Assembly (NCBI GenBank): GCA_963575745.1
Contig: CAUYUJ010022048.1
Location: 335,001-399,000 of the forward strand
DNA from: Prorocentrum cordatum
Lineage: Eukaryota; Sar; Dinophyceae; Prorocentrales; Prorocentraceae
Length of the DNA stretch: 64,000 bases
Reading direction: 5' to 3'
Below are positions 33,290-45,139 of this stretch, in pieces. Under the pieces are notes generated by a model. It was not told the DNA's origin. It saw only the letters and a list, made by a program, of their open reading frames with translations, and searched no databases. The translations under genes and the position numbers were made by a program. Numbering within the stretch: position 1 is the stretch's first letter; each line of letters opens with the position of its first letter.

Positions 33290-33760
33290 CACTTTTGTTT
33301 CACGAATCCCTTGCAACAAATGAGACGAAGTGCACACGCGCGCGTCGTCGCGCGCGCATGCCGAAATCCTTCAAAAACCTTCGATGCGGGAAGGATTTCG
33401 CAATCGAGTTTCCAAAACAACATACAAAAACACATGGTTTCGCAACACAGAGTTGCTAAAACAACTTCCGTGGAAGCTCTTGCGAAATCTTAAGAAAACC
33501 TATCGGTGTTTCCAGATTTTCACGCCATGCTACCAAACGGGCTTCGCGCGCGCTCATGTCGAAATCTGTCGAACGCCCTTGCGCGTGTGCCGTCGCGAGA
33601 ATCCCCTGCAAAAAACGGGACGAAGTGCAGACGCGCGCGTCGTCGCGCGCGTATGCCGAAAACCTTCAAACCCATCGGTTTCGGAAAGATTTCAGAATCG
33701 TGTGCCCCAAAAACCTACATTAGGTTTCGCAACACGGATTTTCAACAAAAGCGTGCGCGC
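33290..33760. repeat. direct duplication with a period of about 300 bp
   Basis: GACGAAGTGCACACGCGCGC near 33,324 and GACGAAGTGCAGACGCGCGC near 33,620 start related blocks. Each continues with GTCGTCGCGCGCG, ATGCCGAAA, CCTTCAAA, a GGA(A)GATTTC segment and GGTTTCGCAACAC. A weaker third copy (TCATGTCGAAATCTGTCGAA) lies between them. Confidence 0.75.
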
Positions 33761-33764
33761 GCGC

Positions 33765-34540
33765 TCTTGCGTCGTCGTCGTCGTCGCCGTCCTCCGTCCT
33801 CCCGCGTCGTCGTCGTCGTCGTCGCCTACGTCGTCCTCTGTCTGTCCTCGTCGTCTCGTCGTCCTCTTTGGCGTCGTGGTCGTTTCCGTCGTCGTTGTCG
33901 CCGTGGTCGTCCTTCCTCCTCCTCCCTCGTCGTCGTCGTCGTCGTCGTTCCGTCGTCGTTGTCGCCGTCGTCGTCGTCGTCGTTCGTCTCGTCGTCGTCG
34001 TCGTCCGTCGTCGTCTCGCCGTTGTCCGTCCTATTTCGTCGCCGTCGTCGTCGTCGTCGTCGTCGTCCCCTCCTCCCTCGTCGTTGCCGTCGTCGGCGTC
34101 GCCGTCCTTCCTCCTTCTTCGTCGTTCGCGTCGTCGCCGTCCTCCCTCCTCCCTCGTCGTTGTCGTCGTTGTCGCCGTCGTCGTCCTCCGTCCCTCCTCG
34201 TTGTCTGCGTTGGCGACGTCGTCGTCGTCTTCATCGTCGTCGTCGAAGTCGGCGTCGTTGTCGTCTTCGTCGTCGTCGACGTCGGCGTCGTCGTCGCCGC
34301 CGTCGTCGTCGTCGGCGTCGGCGTCGTCGTCGTCGGTGTCCTCGTTATTGTCGGCGTCGTCATCGTCGTCGTCGTTGTCATCGTCGTCGGCGTCGGTGTC
34401 GTCGTCGTCGGTGTCGTCGTCGTTGTCGTTGTCGGCGACGTCGAAGTCGTTGGAGACGTCGTCGGTGTCGTCGTAGTCGTTGTCGGCGGCGTCGTCATCG
34501 TCGTTGTCGCTGTCGTCGTCGGCGTCGTTGTTGTTGCCAA
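33765..34540. repeat. CGT triplet-repeat tract
   Basis: Imperfect (CGT)n/(GTC)n over about 770 bp, open in all frames as Arg/Val/Ser or, on the minus strand, Asp/Thr. It begins directly after the duplicated block at 33.3-33.76 kb. Confidence 0.95.
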
Positions 34541-34779
34541 GTGCCATGTGGTACCCACCGCCACGGTCTTAAGATATTTTGCAAACCAAGTTGCGGGTGG
34601 GTGGGTGGGATGTTTGCGCGAGCAGTGGAGTGGACAATTCATTGCGAACAGAAATGAATTCCCGACTTAGGCTCTGCCTAGAAGGGTTCTTACCCTCTGG
34701 GCTTTAAAGGGCCAGGCAGTGGGTCTCGCCCCGGGCGGTTCCCCCAGTATCCGCCCCGCGGTTCCCCCAGCTACGTCCC

Positions 34780-35085
34780 TTTAGCTTAGCGTTGCTTATC
34801 CCATCTTAGCTTAGCTTAGTTCATCTTAGCTTCGCTCAGCTTCATCTTAGCTCAGGTTCATCTTAGCTTAGCTTACTTTCATCTTAGCTTCGCTGAGCTT
34901 TAGCATAGCAGAGCACAGCATAGCATAGCGTAGCATAGCATAGCGCATCACATCATATCATATCATAGCCCATCATAGCATAGCATAGCGCATCATAGCA
35001 TAGCATAGCATAGCACATCATAGCATAGCATAGCACAGCATAGCATGGTATAGCATAGCATAGCATAGCAGCTACTGCTGCTTTC
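34780..35085. repeat. TAGCT/TAGCA pentamer array
   Basis: The array starts as (TTAGC)n with CTTAGCT variants at about 34,785-34,900, then becomes (ATAGC)n mixed with CATCA pentamers up to about 35,070. It directly precedes the broken LINE. Confidence 0.9.
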
Positions 35086-35339
35086 CTAGGGGCTCCAACT
35101 TCTAGGTAGGGTCGCACTGGGGTAATTTGTGTGTCCCTGGGCCTTTGCACAGGCGCCCGGGGGACTCCCGAACCATCGGAGAAGGCCCGCCCCTTTGCAT
35201 CTTCCCTCCCGGGCGCGCCGCCGATCCGGGGTCCCCCTCTTCCCGTCTCCGTGCTGCGCCCGCCGTCCGAGGGGTGCCTCCCCCCCGTGGGGGCCGCTGC
35301 ATGGCCGTGTGGCTCGGGGGCGTGAGCTCCCGGTCCGGG

Positions 35340-38133
35340 AAGTGCGCGCTTCACCTCAGGGGAGGTGTGCTCCGGGGCCGGAAGGTTCGCACATTGGCGG
35401 CGACAATTCAACCCCTACTTGATCATCAACGGGACCTTCGGCGCCAGCTCAGCGCATCTGAGTTTGACGAGTCTCTCTGGCCAGCGTTCTTGGAGGTCCA
35501 GTGGCAACTTCGTTGTCTCACGAAGTCGTTGAGATCCGCACGACGGCAGTATTGGATATGCTGGAGAGAGGACACTGTGGAGGAGTTAAACGAGGCGCGC
35601 AAGCAATGACGATGTTGAGGTTGCTCGACTTTCCCGGCTACTTGCAGGCACAGGTGTCGGTCCTCGTAAGCGTGACTACCGCAGGGCACCATTTGCACTA
35701 CCGACGGGAGAGGAACTTGCTGAGCGCTGGGCTTTACCAGCGGGGCGCGGTGGCATGGCCGCCGCCAGAATCGACTGGATCAAGGACGCCAGCGACTACA
35801 TCTACGACGACATCAGTGGTCAGGAGGCAAGTCGCTTCATTGCGCCGTGGACTGAGGAGGGACTGGTCTGGGCCAAGCATCGCATTCAGGAGATGCGCAG
35901 ATGGATCCGACGAGCCCCGAAGCGACGCCCTTGCCCGCCCTGGTCAGCGCCGTTAGAGATATGGCGGATGGTCTTTCACCCTTACCGTCGCCTCTTCCGA
36001 CGATACCACGGTGTTGGCTACGAGTTCACGCAGATCGATCTAGAGTTCACGCGCAAGTTCATTCTGATTTTCATGCATTGGCTTCGCAGGTCTGGCCAGG
36101 TGCCTCTGGTTTGGCACCTCAGTCAGGGTACTGCGCTCACTTGAAAGCGAGTCATTCACCTCCTCGACCCGTTCGGCAAAGGCTCCATGGCCACGGCGAT
36201 CGACACGACCGAGCTGCATACCGAGCCATTGTTTGCTCACGGCTGTATTCCGCATCGGCGCCGTGAGACGGCTATACTTGGTCAGCAACTCTGCGCGTGG
36301 AAGTTGTGTCGCCTCCACATTAACCACGTCACTGACTTGAAAGATATCACCAATGCCTTCGCCCCCACGGACTGGCCGAGTTTGACGGACGACAACGAGA
36401 GCATCATGAGGAACGACCACGTTGCCTTTGGTCGCCAGGGATTTCGCTTTGCTGCAGTGATGTTTGGAGATAGGTGCGTTCGCCCCAGTGTGGGGGCATT
36501 GATTGGTGACCCATGGGCGGTCAAGGTATTCGCGCGAGGCATCAGCGCCGTCTTTTCGACAGTTCAGGAACAATACGAGCAGTTCGGACCAGAGTCTGCT
36601 ACTTGGTGTCAGCTCAGTCTCCACCACGACGGCGAGGATCTCATCTTGGACTTGGCTTTACATTCTTACGTGGACAACGCGATTCGGAAGATCGTGGCGG
36701 ATGACCCGTCGGCTCGAGAGTTGTCCAGGTGGTCGCGCCCCCATGACCTTCTTCTTTCTGCTGAGCTATGTCGCCATGGCTGCGCTCTCAACCCAGCCAA
36801 GAACGTCAGTCTCCTGTCGCTCGTGGGCGAAGGTTTGCACGCTCGCCGACGGGGGGCGATTGAAAACAAGATTCCTCTTGCTGGGGCCCCGCAGACGCCG
36901 CCCGTCATCTCGGGGGCCAGGTCATGGGCAACTGTTCATTTCGGGCCGAGCTGAATTCCAGGATGACAGCGATTGCACTGGGTTTCTATTCCATGGGCTA
37001 GTATTGGTACTCCAAGCGAATTCCCCACATCGAGAGGCGCGCCGTCTTCCTGGCCAGGGTCGTCGGTCCAGCCCGCTCGGCCTGCGAGGCCTTCCTGCCC
37101 GCCCCGAGCCAGGTCGACCAGCTCACGAGTCGGGTGGTTTTCTTTGGGCGCAAGGCGATGAAGGGGGGCCGCTACGTCTTGGGATGGCGGGCACGCGCGT
37201 TCTATCTCTTCTGAGGCCGTCCTGAGGTACTGGAAGGCCCCCCCGCTGGAGGTTGAGTTTCGGGTCCGTCGTCTGCGCTGGTACCTGAAGTGGGCCCGCG
37301 ATCCTGCTGGGCACTTGAGCGAGTGGGCCCCCGTCTTCGGCGACCTCAAAATCGAAAAGCTGAGGGGGCTCAGCGCGCTCACCTCCGAGGGCCACCTGAC
37401 AGACTCCGCCAACCCCTGGGCCATGCAGCTCGTTAAGGACTTTGGGGCGCTTCGGAAGGTTTCCACGGACATAGAGGAGGATATGATGTCTTGGACGGGC
37501 GCCCCATTGGACTTCTTCGATGAGGGGGATTTGCGGGACTGGTTCACCGAGCTCGACCTCTCGATCGTCAGGGCGGCGTGGCTCTCCGTCAGTGCCCCTC
37601 CCCCAGGCCACCCCCATCAGGCCCCCGTGCCCCCAGAGGCACCAGCAGGCCATGTTGAGGGACTTCGATGCGCGATCGACGGCTGCGAGAAATGGGTCCG
37701 CACTAAGAGACAGTGGCTGGTTCACGCTCGCGCGGCCCATGGCTTCAAGACCCCTCTCGCGGAGGCTACCCAGGGCACTTCGTGCTTCGTGTGCTGCAGG
37801 AGGTTTCAGAGTCGCAATTCGGCGTACAACCACGTCCTGGACTCGTTCGCTTCGGGCTTCTGCAAGCACCAGCTTAGCACCGCACTCGAGCTCGTCGTCC
37901 CCGATGGCCCCTTTACGCGCCGGCTGTGCGAGGCTCAGGTTTCGACCGAGGTTGATCTTCATATCCATGCCAGGGTTCACTGTGAGGACATGCCGCTAGT
38001 ACTGATCGATGGAATTCGAGGAGCCCAGCTGGGCCGTGAAACGCAAGCAGGGGGACGGAGCACCCAGCAAGGTTTTGTAAGTCCACAACTCCGTTGGGAG
38101 CCAAACCGCCATTCAAGGCGATCGAAAGGGTGA
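35340..38133 (+). pseudogene. broken LINE reverse transcriptase with C-terminal zinc fingers
   Basis: A second LINE family, disrupted but readable end to end. It opens with LRRQLSASEFDESLW and EELNEAR, then shifts frame near 35,608 into SNDDVEVARLSRLLAGTGVG and RRPCPPWSAPLEIWRMVFHP. An in-frame TGA follows at 36,142-36,144. The palm then reads LKDITNAF (motif A type) and VGALIGDPWAV, with SYVDNAIRKI where a YADD motif would be expected, so the active site looks degraded or atypical. A second frameshift near 36,955, a TAG near 36,999 and a third frameshift near 37,210 follow. The last part (EAVLRYWKAPPLEVEF) ends at TGA 38,131-38,133. It carries two Cys/His clusters, CAIDGC with HARAAH, and CFVCCRRF with a later His and Cys, typical of nucleic-acid-binding LINE tails. 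It is unrelated in detail to the ORF at 16.2 kb. Confidence 0.8.
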
Positions 38134-38547
38134 TGCCTCAGAGGGGGTCGCCTCCTCATAGTTCTTCCTCCTCCTTTACCACCGCCTCCCCCCTTTTTGA
38201 TAACTATTCGCTCTCGCTCTCTTAAGTGTTGAAAGAAAAACACATATCAACCATATTCACCACCACCCGCTACCTTGTAATATTCTTCGGCGTCGTATTT
38301 CCCAGCGTCCATTCGCAAGCATCCTCGTCGTCGACACTTAAGCTTCAATCGTTAGTTTGAAAAGCTCTCGGCGAGGCGCGCGAAAGCCAGTTTCGAAAAT
38401 AGCGTGTCATCGGCTCGGCGCGCGCGTGCAAACATACGAACGCAAGACGCACACCTACATTATAGATGCACGAACTTGGTTTCGGATGGTGTTTGTGTGG
38501 TTCTCAATGCAATGTTTGTGGAGGGCCTCGCTGAGTTTTTGTATTGA
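38134..38547. other. spacer between the broken LINE and the transposase-like gene
   Basis: CT-rich and then mixed sequence. CTTAAGTGT near 38,223 and ACACTTAAG near 38,335 form a short inverted repeat. It may include the 5' UTR or an upstream exon of the next gene; no convincing frame. Confidence 0.4.
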
Positions 38548-39939
38548 ATGCAAGTGCTGCGCCCCCTGTTGCTGATGATGTGTGATTCTGAAAACGGCCC
38601 GTACGGGAAAATCTTACTGAATTTCCAAAGCGCTGGCTCAAACCTTACCTTGCAGATGGAACGCCCACCCCCTTTGTCCATTGTTCGGCAGCTCAGCGTT
38701 GTGGGCCCATCTTATATTGCAATTGCTACTGGTGGATGCCTGGATATCCCAAGTGACTCCTTGCCAAAGCTGGTTTCGAGTATCTCCAAGACTACCGAGC
38801 AGGAATGCATATCACTTCTTCGCAGATACGGCCAACGCTGGTTGAACGAACGTCGATGTTATGACGCCAGAGACCTCCCTGACATACTTTACAACGTGTT
38901 TGAGATTTCCTGGGGGCAAGGAGTTAGGCAGCCGTGGGAACGCATATTGTCGGATGTGGTCTCGAAGCCTGCGGCCGCGTCATTGGTGCCAGCACAGCCA
39001 CCACCACAGTCGTCGCTGCCGGGCGTCGTTGCATTACCATTGCCCGCGCCGGGGTATCCTGGGCGTCAGGCTCGGGATCGGCCTTCTTCTTCTTCGGCGT
39101 TGGTTTCCCGTCAGTATGAATCTTTGTCATTCGAGACGGCAGTTGAACTGTTGAAATTTCAGGAACTGCAGTTGGTTGACTCTCAACGTGAGAATGCGCA
39201 GCTCAGACGAGAGTTGGAACGCGAGAGAAGAGCACATCGCAAAGCCATATCTGTCATGGAAAATCAATTGGCAAAACATATCCAGCCCGACGAGAATTGT
39301 TTTCTACTGGTGACCCGCGGCCCTGCGGATGCACGGCTCACTGCTGCGGGTTCCATTGCCGTCGCGCTGAGGCGCAGCATGTGCAACGTATCAGCTGCTG
39401 GTTTCGGTTCTGTGATTATGCGGGGTATCTCTCACCAGACAGTCTGCCGTGCCGAAGCAGATTTAGGGACTAAGTTGACAGCGTCTTTCCTCGATTTTCA
39501 CAGGCAGCACGAGCAGGAGATCAGCGATCAGCTCACCGCGTACGTGACGCAGCTGGCTGGCGCACGACGTGAGTTTCCAGTGCTGGCGAACATGGCAATA
39601 CATCGGTTTAGATCAGACGCGACAAATTCATCAGTCTGGCAAAAACAAGAACTTATGACGACCGAGTTCGAGTCTTGGTACATGTCAGCTGATTCTTTGG
39701 ATGTGGACGAGGACAGTTTGAGAAGAAGTATGTATTTCTCTCCACGCATGCGAAGGGTTCTTGATTTGCAAGTGTGTAAAGACAGCTCAGGCCGTGGTGC
39801 ATATTCGAATGTTCGGAAGGTTTGCGAGATGGGCGGCGCCCCGTGGGATTCGTTCTCCAAGACCCCGCGCGCTACAAGGCCTGATCTTGCAGTGAATTGG
39901 AGGCTTCTTATGTGCTGCTCTGACGGAGGACCTGACCAG
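38548..39939 (+). CDS. transposase-like protein, exon block 1
   Basis: First long exon of a multi-exon gene that resembles a repeated, probably transposon-derived protein family of dinoflagellates (recalled, not checked). From the ATG it runs about 464 codons. Landmarks are a Ser/Pro linker at about 145-185, a coiled coil at about 190-248 (QRENAQLRRELERERRAHRK), an AGSIAVALRRSMC block with a HTH-like ISHQTVCRAEADLG, RSDATNSSVWQK near 354, and CCSDGGPDQ at the end. The DATN and SDGGPDQ blocks resemble acidic motifs of DDE-type transposases, which is inference. The exon probably ends at 39,939 with a GC donor (GCGGGC), in phase 0 with the acceptor before 40,448. Confidence 0.6.
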
Positions 39940-40447
39940 GCGGGCTGGGCGGGGGGCGCAACGGCATGGGACGGCAAGGGGGAGGGACGAAAAGAGCAAG
40001 AGCGGAGGATGAGGATAGCAGAGGAATAGGGCGAGGGGGAGTTGGAGGAAGAGGGCGGAAGGCGAGAGGCGAGATGGGGGTTGCTTCCCAAGGGACCTCA
40101 GCCGCGGGTCAGAGTCGTCAGAGGGGCAAGGAGAAGCAGGAGGAGGAGAAGGAGGAGGAGGAGGAGGAGGAGGATGGGGATAATGAGACGACGAAGACAA
40201 AGCGAGAAGGGGAGTGCGCACCCTGTCTCCGCCCTGCTCGCAGACCCTTCCTTTTTTGAGGGGCGCTGCGCTGGGCGCAGCGGCCAGCCCGGCGCGCCGC
40301 CCGGAACAGGGGGGCGCAGGGCACGTGAGGGCGAAGCAGGATGAATATGTGCCAGGGAAATGATAGAAAGAGTGAGGGTAGAGGGGAAACAGGGGTAGGG
40401 GCAGGAATGAACAGTGAGAGCGTGAAACATATACATGGCAAGGGGAG
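39940..40447 (+). other. probable intron 1 of the transposase-like gene
   Basis: It starts GCGGGC, becomes GGA-rich at about 40,130-40,180, and ends AAGGGGAG before GTATCG. Removing it joins CCSDGGPDQ to VSFRSTLKLETS in phase. Confidence 0.5.
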
Positions 40448-41390
40448 GTATCGTTTCGATCAACGCTGAAACTCGAGACGAGCGGGAATGCCAACTTGAC
40501 GTTTATCGACGTGGGATGCATGCACCATAGTCATAGTCTGATTCACAATTCATCTTTAAATCGTGCTGACGAGTTCCTACAGTCGAGGTTGCCTCTCAAG
40601 CCGGCCTGGCATTATTACGCGTCTCTGGCTAAGTTGAACATATTGTGGCGCGACAACGCCAAGACGGTCTTCAAGACGTGGTTTGAACAACATGGTGCCC
40701 CGAGCGCGTTGCGTCAGGCAAAGCGCTTGCCAGAGCGCGTTTGCTCTGGACGCTGAGGCACCGCAGGGACATTTCAGAGCAAGTTGGTCGAGGTTGGGAA
40801 GTTTGTTATCGAGAAGACGTTCTGCGCTGTGGTCAGTTGCAAGTGCGAGGCCACCCCAGATTGCAGGGCTCGTTTGGCTGCTGCTCAGGGTCGACAAAGA
40901 CACTCGGAGGCGGATGCTGCCGCCGCTGCTCAGGCACACGCCGACGATCCGAGGGTCGAGTCTCAAAAAGAGTACATTGTGAAAATGGGCCGCTGGAAGC
41001 GCGAGACTACTCGAGCGATGCATGACGACGCGTTTTGGACCACACTCACGCTCTGTGACCTAGCAACGAAGCCATTGATGATATTTCAGTATTCCTTGCA
41101 ACAGAGCCGGAGTGATGCAGATATCATATGTGATGGGGGTACTTTGGGTCAGATGGTATGCGGCAAGGGCATGCATATTTTTCTGGAGTGGCCCCGTGCT
41201 CTATGCAAGTTCGATTGGCGTGCCCATTTCGACGATTGGCCAATTGAACGTTCAGAATTATATGTGGCACTTGGTGTTTACCTTACCTGCCATTGCGCTT
41301 GTAGTTTCTACAGGAGGGTTCAGCGATGTTTTAGACGATCTCCCACTGTCTCTCTGCTGGTTTGCGAATGTATCTCCGGGGGCGCGGTGT
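40448..41390 (+). pseudogene. transposase-like protein, exon block 2 (in-frame stop and frameshift)
   Basis: Continues in phase as VSFRSTLKLETS, FIDVGCMHHSHSLIHNSSL, RADEFLQSRLPLKPAWHYYA. An in-frame TGA at 40,754-40,756 interrupts RVCSGR*GTAGTFQSKLVEVG. In the family I recall, a Trp follows the GR, so TGG-to-TGA is the simplest reading. The frame then runs on through FVIEKTFCAVVSCKCEATPD and FLEWPRALCKFDW. Near 41,315 a frameshift is likely, because CSFYRR in one frame appears to continue as [18 protein letters not shown] in the next. Two lesions argue for decay, although the rest is well preserved. Confidence 0.55.
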
Positions 41391-42204
<814 letters not shown>

Positions 42205-43200
42205 CGGGGCAGGGCAGGTCTTGCTCGTCGCATACTTGATGCCGATGCTGCTGGTGCTTCGGTGGAGGCGAACACAGCTAAGTTGCTGTCGGTGTTCAGG
42301 GCTGACTTCGAGATGGCCGCGAATTCAGGCCAGGTACGCCCTTCTGGTTTGTACATTGTCGCATGTGGCATTGCAATGTGTTGTTGGTCTGACACTCAGG
42401 AACTGGAAGGGATCAACTCCCTCATCCGCCTGAACTGCGAGCGATCGCGCAGGATATCGCTGCAGTTGCTTTCGGCTCGCGTTTCCACGAAGAAAGCGCT
42501 CGGGGTCGGCAAGCGGGGGGCCAAGTTGAAGTTCGCGACTGTGAGGGAACATGCACGGGCTGTGTTGGATGAGCTACATAGTGCAACATCCGAGGTACGC
42601 GGAGAAGTGTCGTCTTCATCCGACAGGTGGGTTCCCTATGAATCTCACGGCGGCCATTATGGTTCCTCCGTTTGAATTTCCTGGCACCATGCAGATCATC
42701 CCCTCTGAAAGTCTTAGATGGGCTGCTGCTTACAACGTGTTGTTTCACCGCGCCTGCCCGAAGTCGGGCTTCCAATATTGTTTGTTTATCGATTACGAGC
42801 GTGCCGGGGAGATCTCTGTTGGCAAAAATGTGTTCCTGTGCGCAGAGAAGAATCATTCTTTGGGAATGCTCGTACCATTTAACATTGTGTCCATGTCTGG
42901 CGACTGTGCCCATGCTCGGCTGACACTTCCACTTCAACCAAAGGTATCGACAGACGCATGGATGGCGATGTATGACGAGTTGCAAGCCGGCCCCGTGGAC
43001 GCGGCCACGCCCGTGCTGAAGTACTCTGTGAGGTGGACAGTCGAGGGCCCCCCAGAATTGGCACCAGATACATCTGCTTATTCCTCATCTGCCATAGTTC
43101 CGTGCGAAGCTGGCGTGGCAGATACATGGTTTTGCGACGTCATGGCGATCGTCGATCTCCGCAGCGTCGCCGAAGCGTTCGCTCTGAGGCCCCCTCTGGA
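42205..43200 (+). CDS. transposase-like protein, exon block 3
   Basis: Reads ARRILDADAAGASVEANTAK, FEMAANSGQVRPSGLYIVAC, CCWSDTQELEGINSLIRLNC and LLSARVSTKKALGVGKRG in one frame to about 42,595. It then continues in the next frame from about 42,630 with GGFPMNLTAAIMVPPFEFPG, RWAAAYNVLFHRACPKSG, SLGMLVPFNIVSMSGD and LRSVAEAFALRPP. The shift could be a frameshift, or an intron of about 32 nt (GTACGC to CGACAG) that would be unusually short. TQELEG-N followed by a Ser/Arg-rich helix is a block I associate with the end of the catalytic region in this family, from memory only. Confidence 0.55.
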
Positions 43201-43359
43201 CAAACTTGAAACGGGACTGGAGGACTGGAGGGGGGGCGGACACAGTGGACACAGGCACGGGCGTGGAGGCGGCGGGGGGGTGCGGGGAGGAAGGATGAGG
43301 AGGAGGAGGGGGGGGGGGAGGGAGAGCGCCCCCCCGACCCTCCCGCCTCCTTGCCCGGA

Positions 43360-43800
43360 CAGGCAGTGCATGCCCAAGGCGGTCAAGTCCAGCAAGAAGA
43401 AGAAGCGGGGCCAGCCTGCCGGCGGCGGCCCCCCTCCTCTCCAAGACGCCGCCGGCGAGGGCGGGCCTGAGGGGCCTGAGGGGGGGGGCCGAGAATCAGG
43501 AGGAAGAGGAGGGAGAGGACCCAGAGTTCGACCAGGAGATGACGCGGGCCCTGTATCACGAGGTAACAGGCGTAATGGTCGATGAGGCGAGTTTTGAATA
43601 TGATGATATGGTCGAGGAAACTCGCAAATCAATGAGCGAGGATGCCGCGCGCCAGAAAGAGGAAGCAATCGTCCATCAGCACAGCCCTTCCTTCGGCTTG
43701 CACACGGAACTCGGAGACAACAGGGATGGCCCAGACGAGCTTGCTGGGGGAGACGGAGGAGAGGGAGGCGATCATCGATTGGCCGACGCGGTCTCTTCAT
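43360..43800 (+). CDS. transposase-like protein, acidic linker exon block 4
   Basis: Begins CMPKAVKSSKKKKRGQPAGG and continues as a Gly/Pro/Glu-rich linker. A frame change at the G run near 43,482-43,490 moves into NQEEEEGEDPEFDQEMTRAL, EVTGVMVDEASFEYDDMVEE and MSEDAARQKEEAIVHQHSPS. A run of nine Gs is a likely site for length error or slippage. The block is strongly acidic. Its function in this family is unknown. Confidence 0.45.
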
Positions 43801-43899
43801 TTGCAGAGGGGCGCCCCTTCCTTCCGTCATCATTTCTGACGCCGCCCCGGGCCCCCCCCCTCTCGTCGCCGCCGCGGACGTTCGGCTCGATCCGAGGCG

Positions 43900-44430
43900 A
43901 CCCCAAGTTGCCCGAATGAGACCTCCCCTCCCGAAACGAGGGGATTCGATGGGATTGGAATGGCGGGTGAAACTGTTACTCCCCCTCTCAGCTTCGAAGT
44001 GCTCCTGCCCTACCCTCCCATATTCTCCTCCCCTCCCCTTTCCTGTCTCTCCCTCCCGAGCCTCTCTCCTCTCTCCCTCTCCCTCCTCCCCTCTCAGCTT
44101 TGAAGCTATCATCCTATTGATCCATCCTCGCGCTGATCATCTCACTCATCATCATCCCCTCCCATCTTCCTGTTCCCTCCTCTATCCCTCCTGCCCCTCC
44201 CCCTCTCCCTCTCGCCGGCCCCGATGGGCAAGAGTGACTTTTCGCCGGGGTGACCTTTGGTGCGCGGCTTTTTCGGCACGGCCTCGTCGCTGCGGCCAGA
44301 CGCGGCTCGAAAAACTGATCAGTTCGGACCCGAGGAGGGGCCGCGGTGGGGGCGATTTCCAGCGGGTGCGCGCGCACCAAAGGTCACTCTTGCAAGAGGT
44401 CACTCGCCGCTGCCCCCTTCCCGGAAGGCA
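43900..44430. repeat. intron-like CT-rich stretch containing a 17-bp foldback
   Basis: CT-rich from about 43,980 to 44,215. After it, GTGACCTTTGGTGCGCG at 44,250-44,266 is perfectly mirrored by CGCGCACCAAAGGTCAC at 44,371-44,387. GCAAGAGTGAC outside the left arm pairs with GTCACTCTTGC at the right arm. The element spans about 44,228-44,405 and sits between coding blocks, so it is intronic. Confidence 0.7.
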
Positions 44431-44436
44431 CTGCCT

Positions 44437-44925
44437 CACGTGGGCGTGAATCCCTGCGAGCTGCAGCGCGACGCGCTGCTGAATGACGCTCTCCTGGGGG
44501 AGGCCGTCGCAGAGGTAGAGCTGCAGAGGGGGGGCGAGGGCGTCCGAGCTCAAGAGGGTGCGTCGGACGTCGGCGTCGGGCCGGTGTCTCTCTCTTCTCT
44601 TGTCGACTCAATGATGCACGGGGTCCCTCTTGACTCTCTTGACGCTGCATTTCAGAGGTGGATGCCCCGTGTCAAGGAGGGCGCTAGACTATTGAAATGG
44701 AGTCTCGACTGCGCCAGTGAATTACTTGGCGGACCGCGGGCGCCGTATCAGTTGTCCTTACTTGATGCTACAGTGGATGAGGAGAGGTCGATCATGTATG
44801 TCCACTGGTCTAACCCAACCAACAAAGTCGGGGGATCTGTCGGACTGGAAGTCCGTGGCACCACGTTTCAGCCGAAGTACGTCCAGTCTCACGGCTTGCT
44901 AGGCTTGCATGTCCCAGCAGGGCCC
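44437..44925 (+). CDS. transposase-like protein, exon block 5
   Basis: Reads HVGVNPCELQRDALLNDALL, VSLSSLVDSMMHGVPLDSLD, FQRWMPRVKEGARLLKWSLD, RAPYQLSLLDATVDEERSIM, YVHWSNPTNKVGGSVGLEVR. The HWSNP block and the downstream FQPKYVQSHG are well formed and free of stops. The frame then enters a CT-rich tract, so the exon end lies near 44,890-44,925. Role unknown. Confidence 0.55.
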
Positions 44926-45139
44926 CTTCTTCTTTATTCCTCCTTCCTCCTCGTCCTTCTTATCCTCCTCCTCCTCCTCCGACCCCTCCCCTCCTTCAAA
45001 GTGTCCCCGCCTCCCTAGTCCCCAGTCTACTCCATTGCCATTCCCGATCTCCTCCCCCCCACCCCCCGCGCTCCAGGCTCGAGGTGGGCCCGGGGCAAGG
45101 GGGGGGGGATGAAATGAGATCGGGAATCGCTCTGCTTGG

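Noticed and set aside
33330-34670. 446- and 383-codon plus-strand frames
   Set aside because: Dominated by CGT-triplet translation (Val/Ser/Arg runs). Overlapping frames are equally open.
42595-42626. A 32-nt intron (GTACGC to CGACAG) between two frames of the transposase-like gene
   Set aside because: Too short to be assumed without transcript support; a simple frameshift is equally likely.
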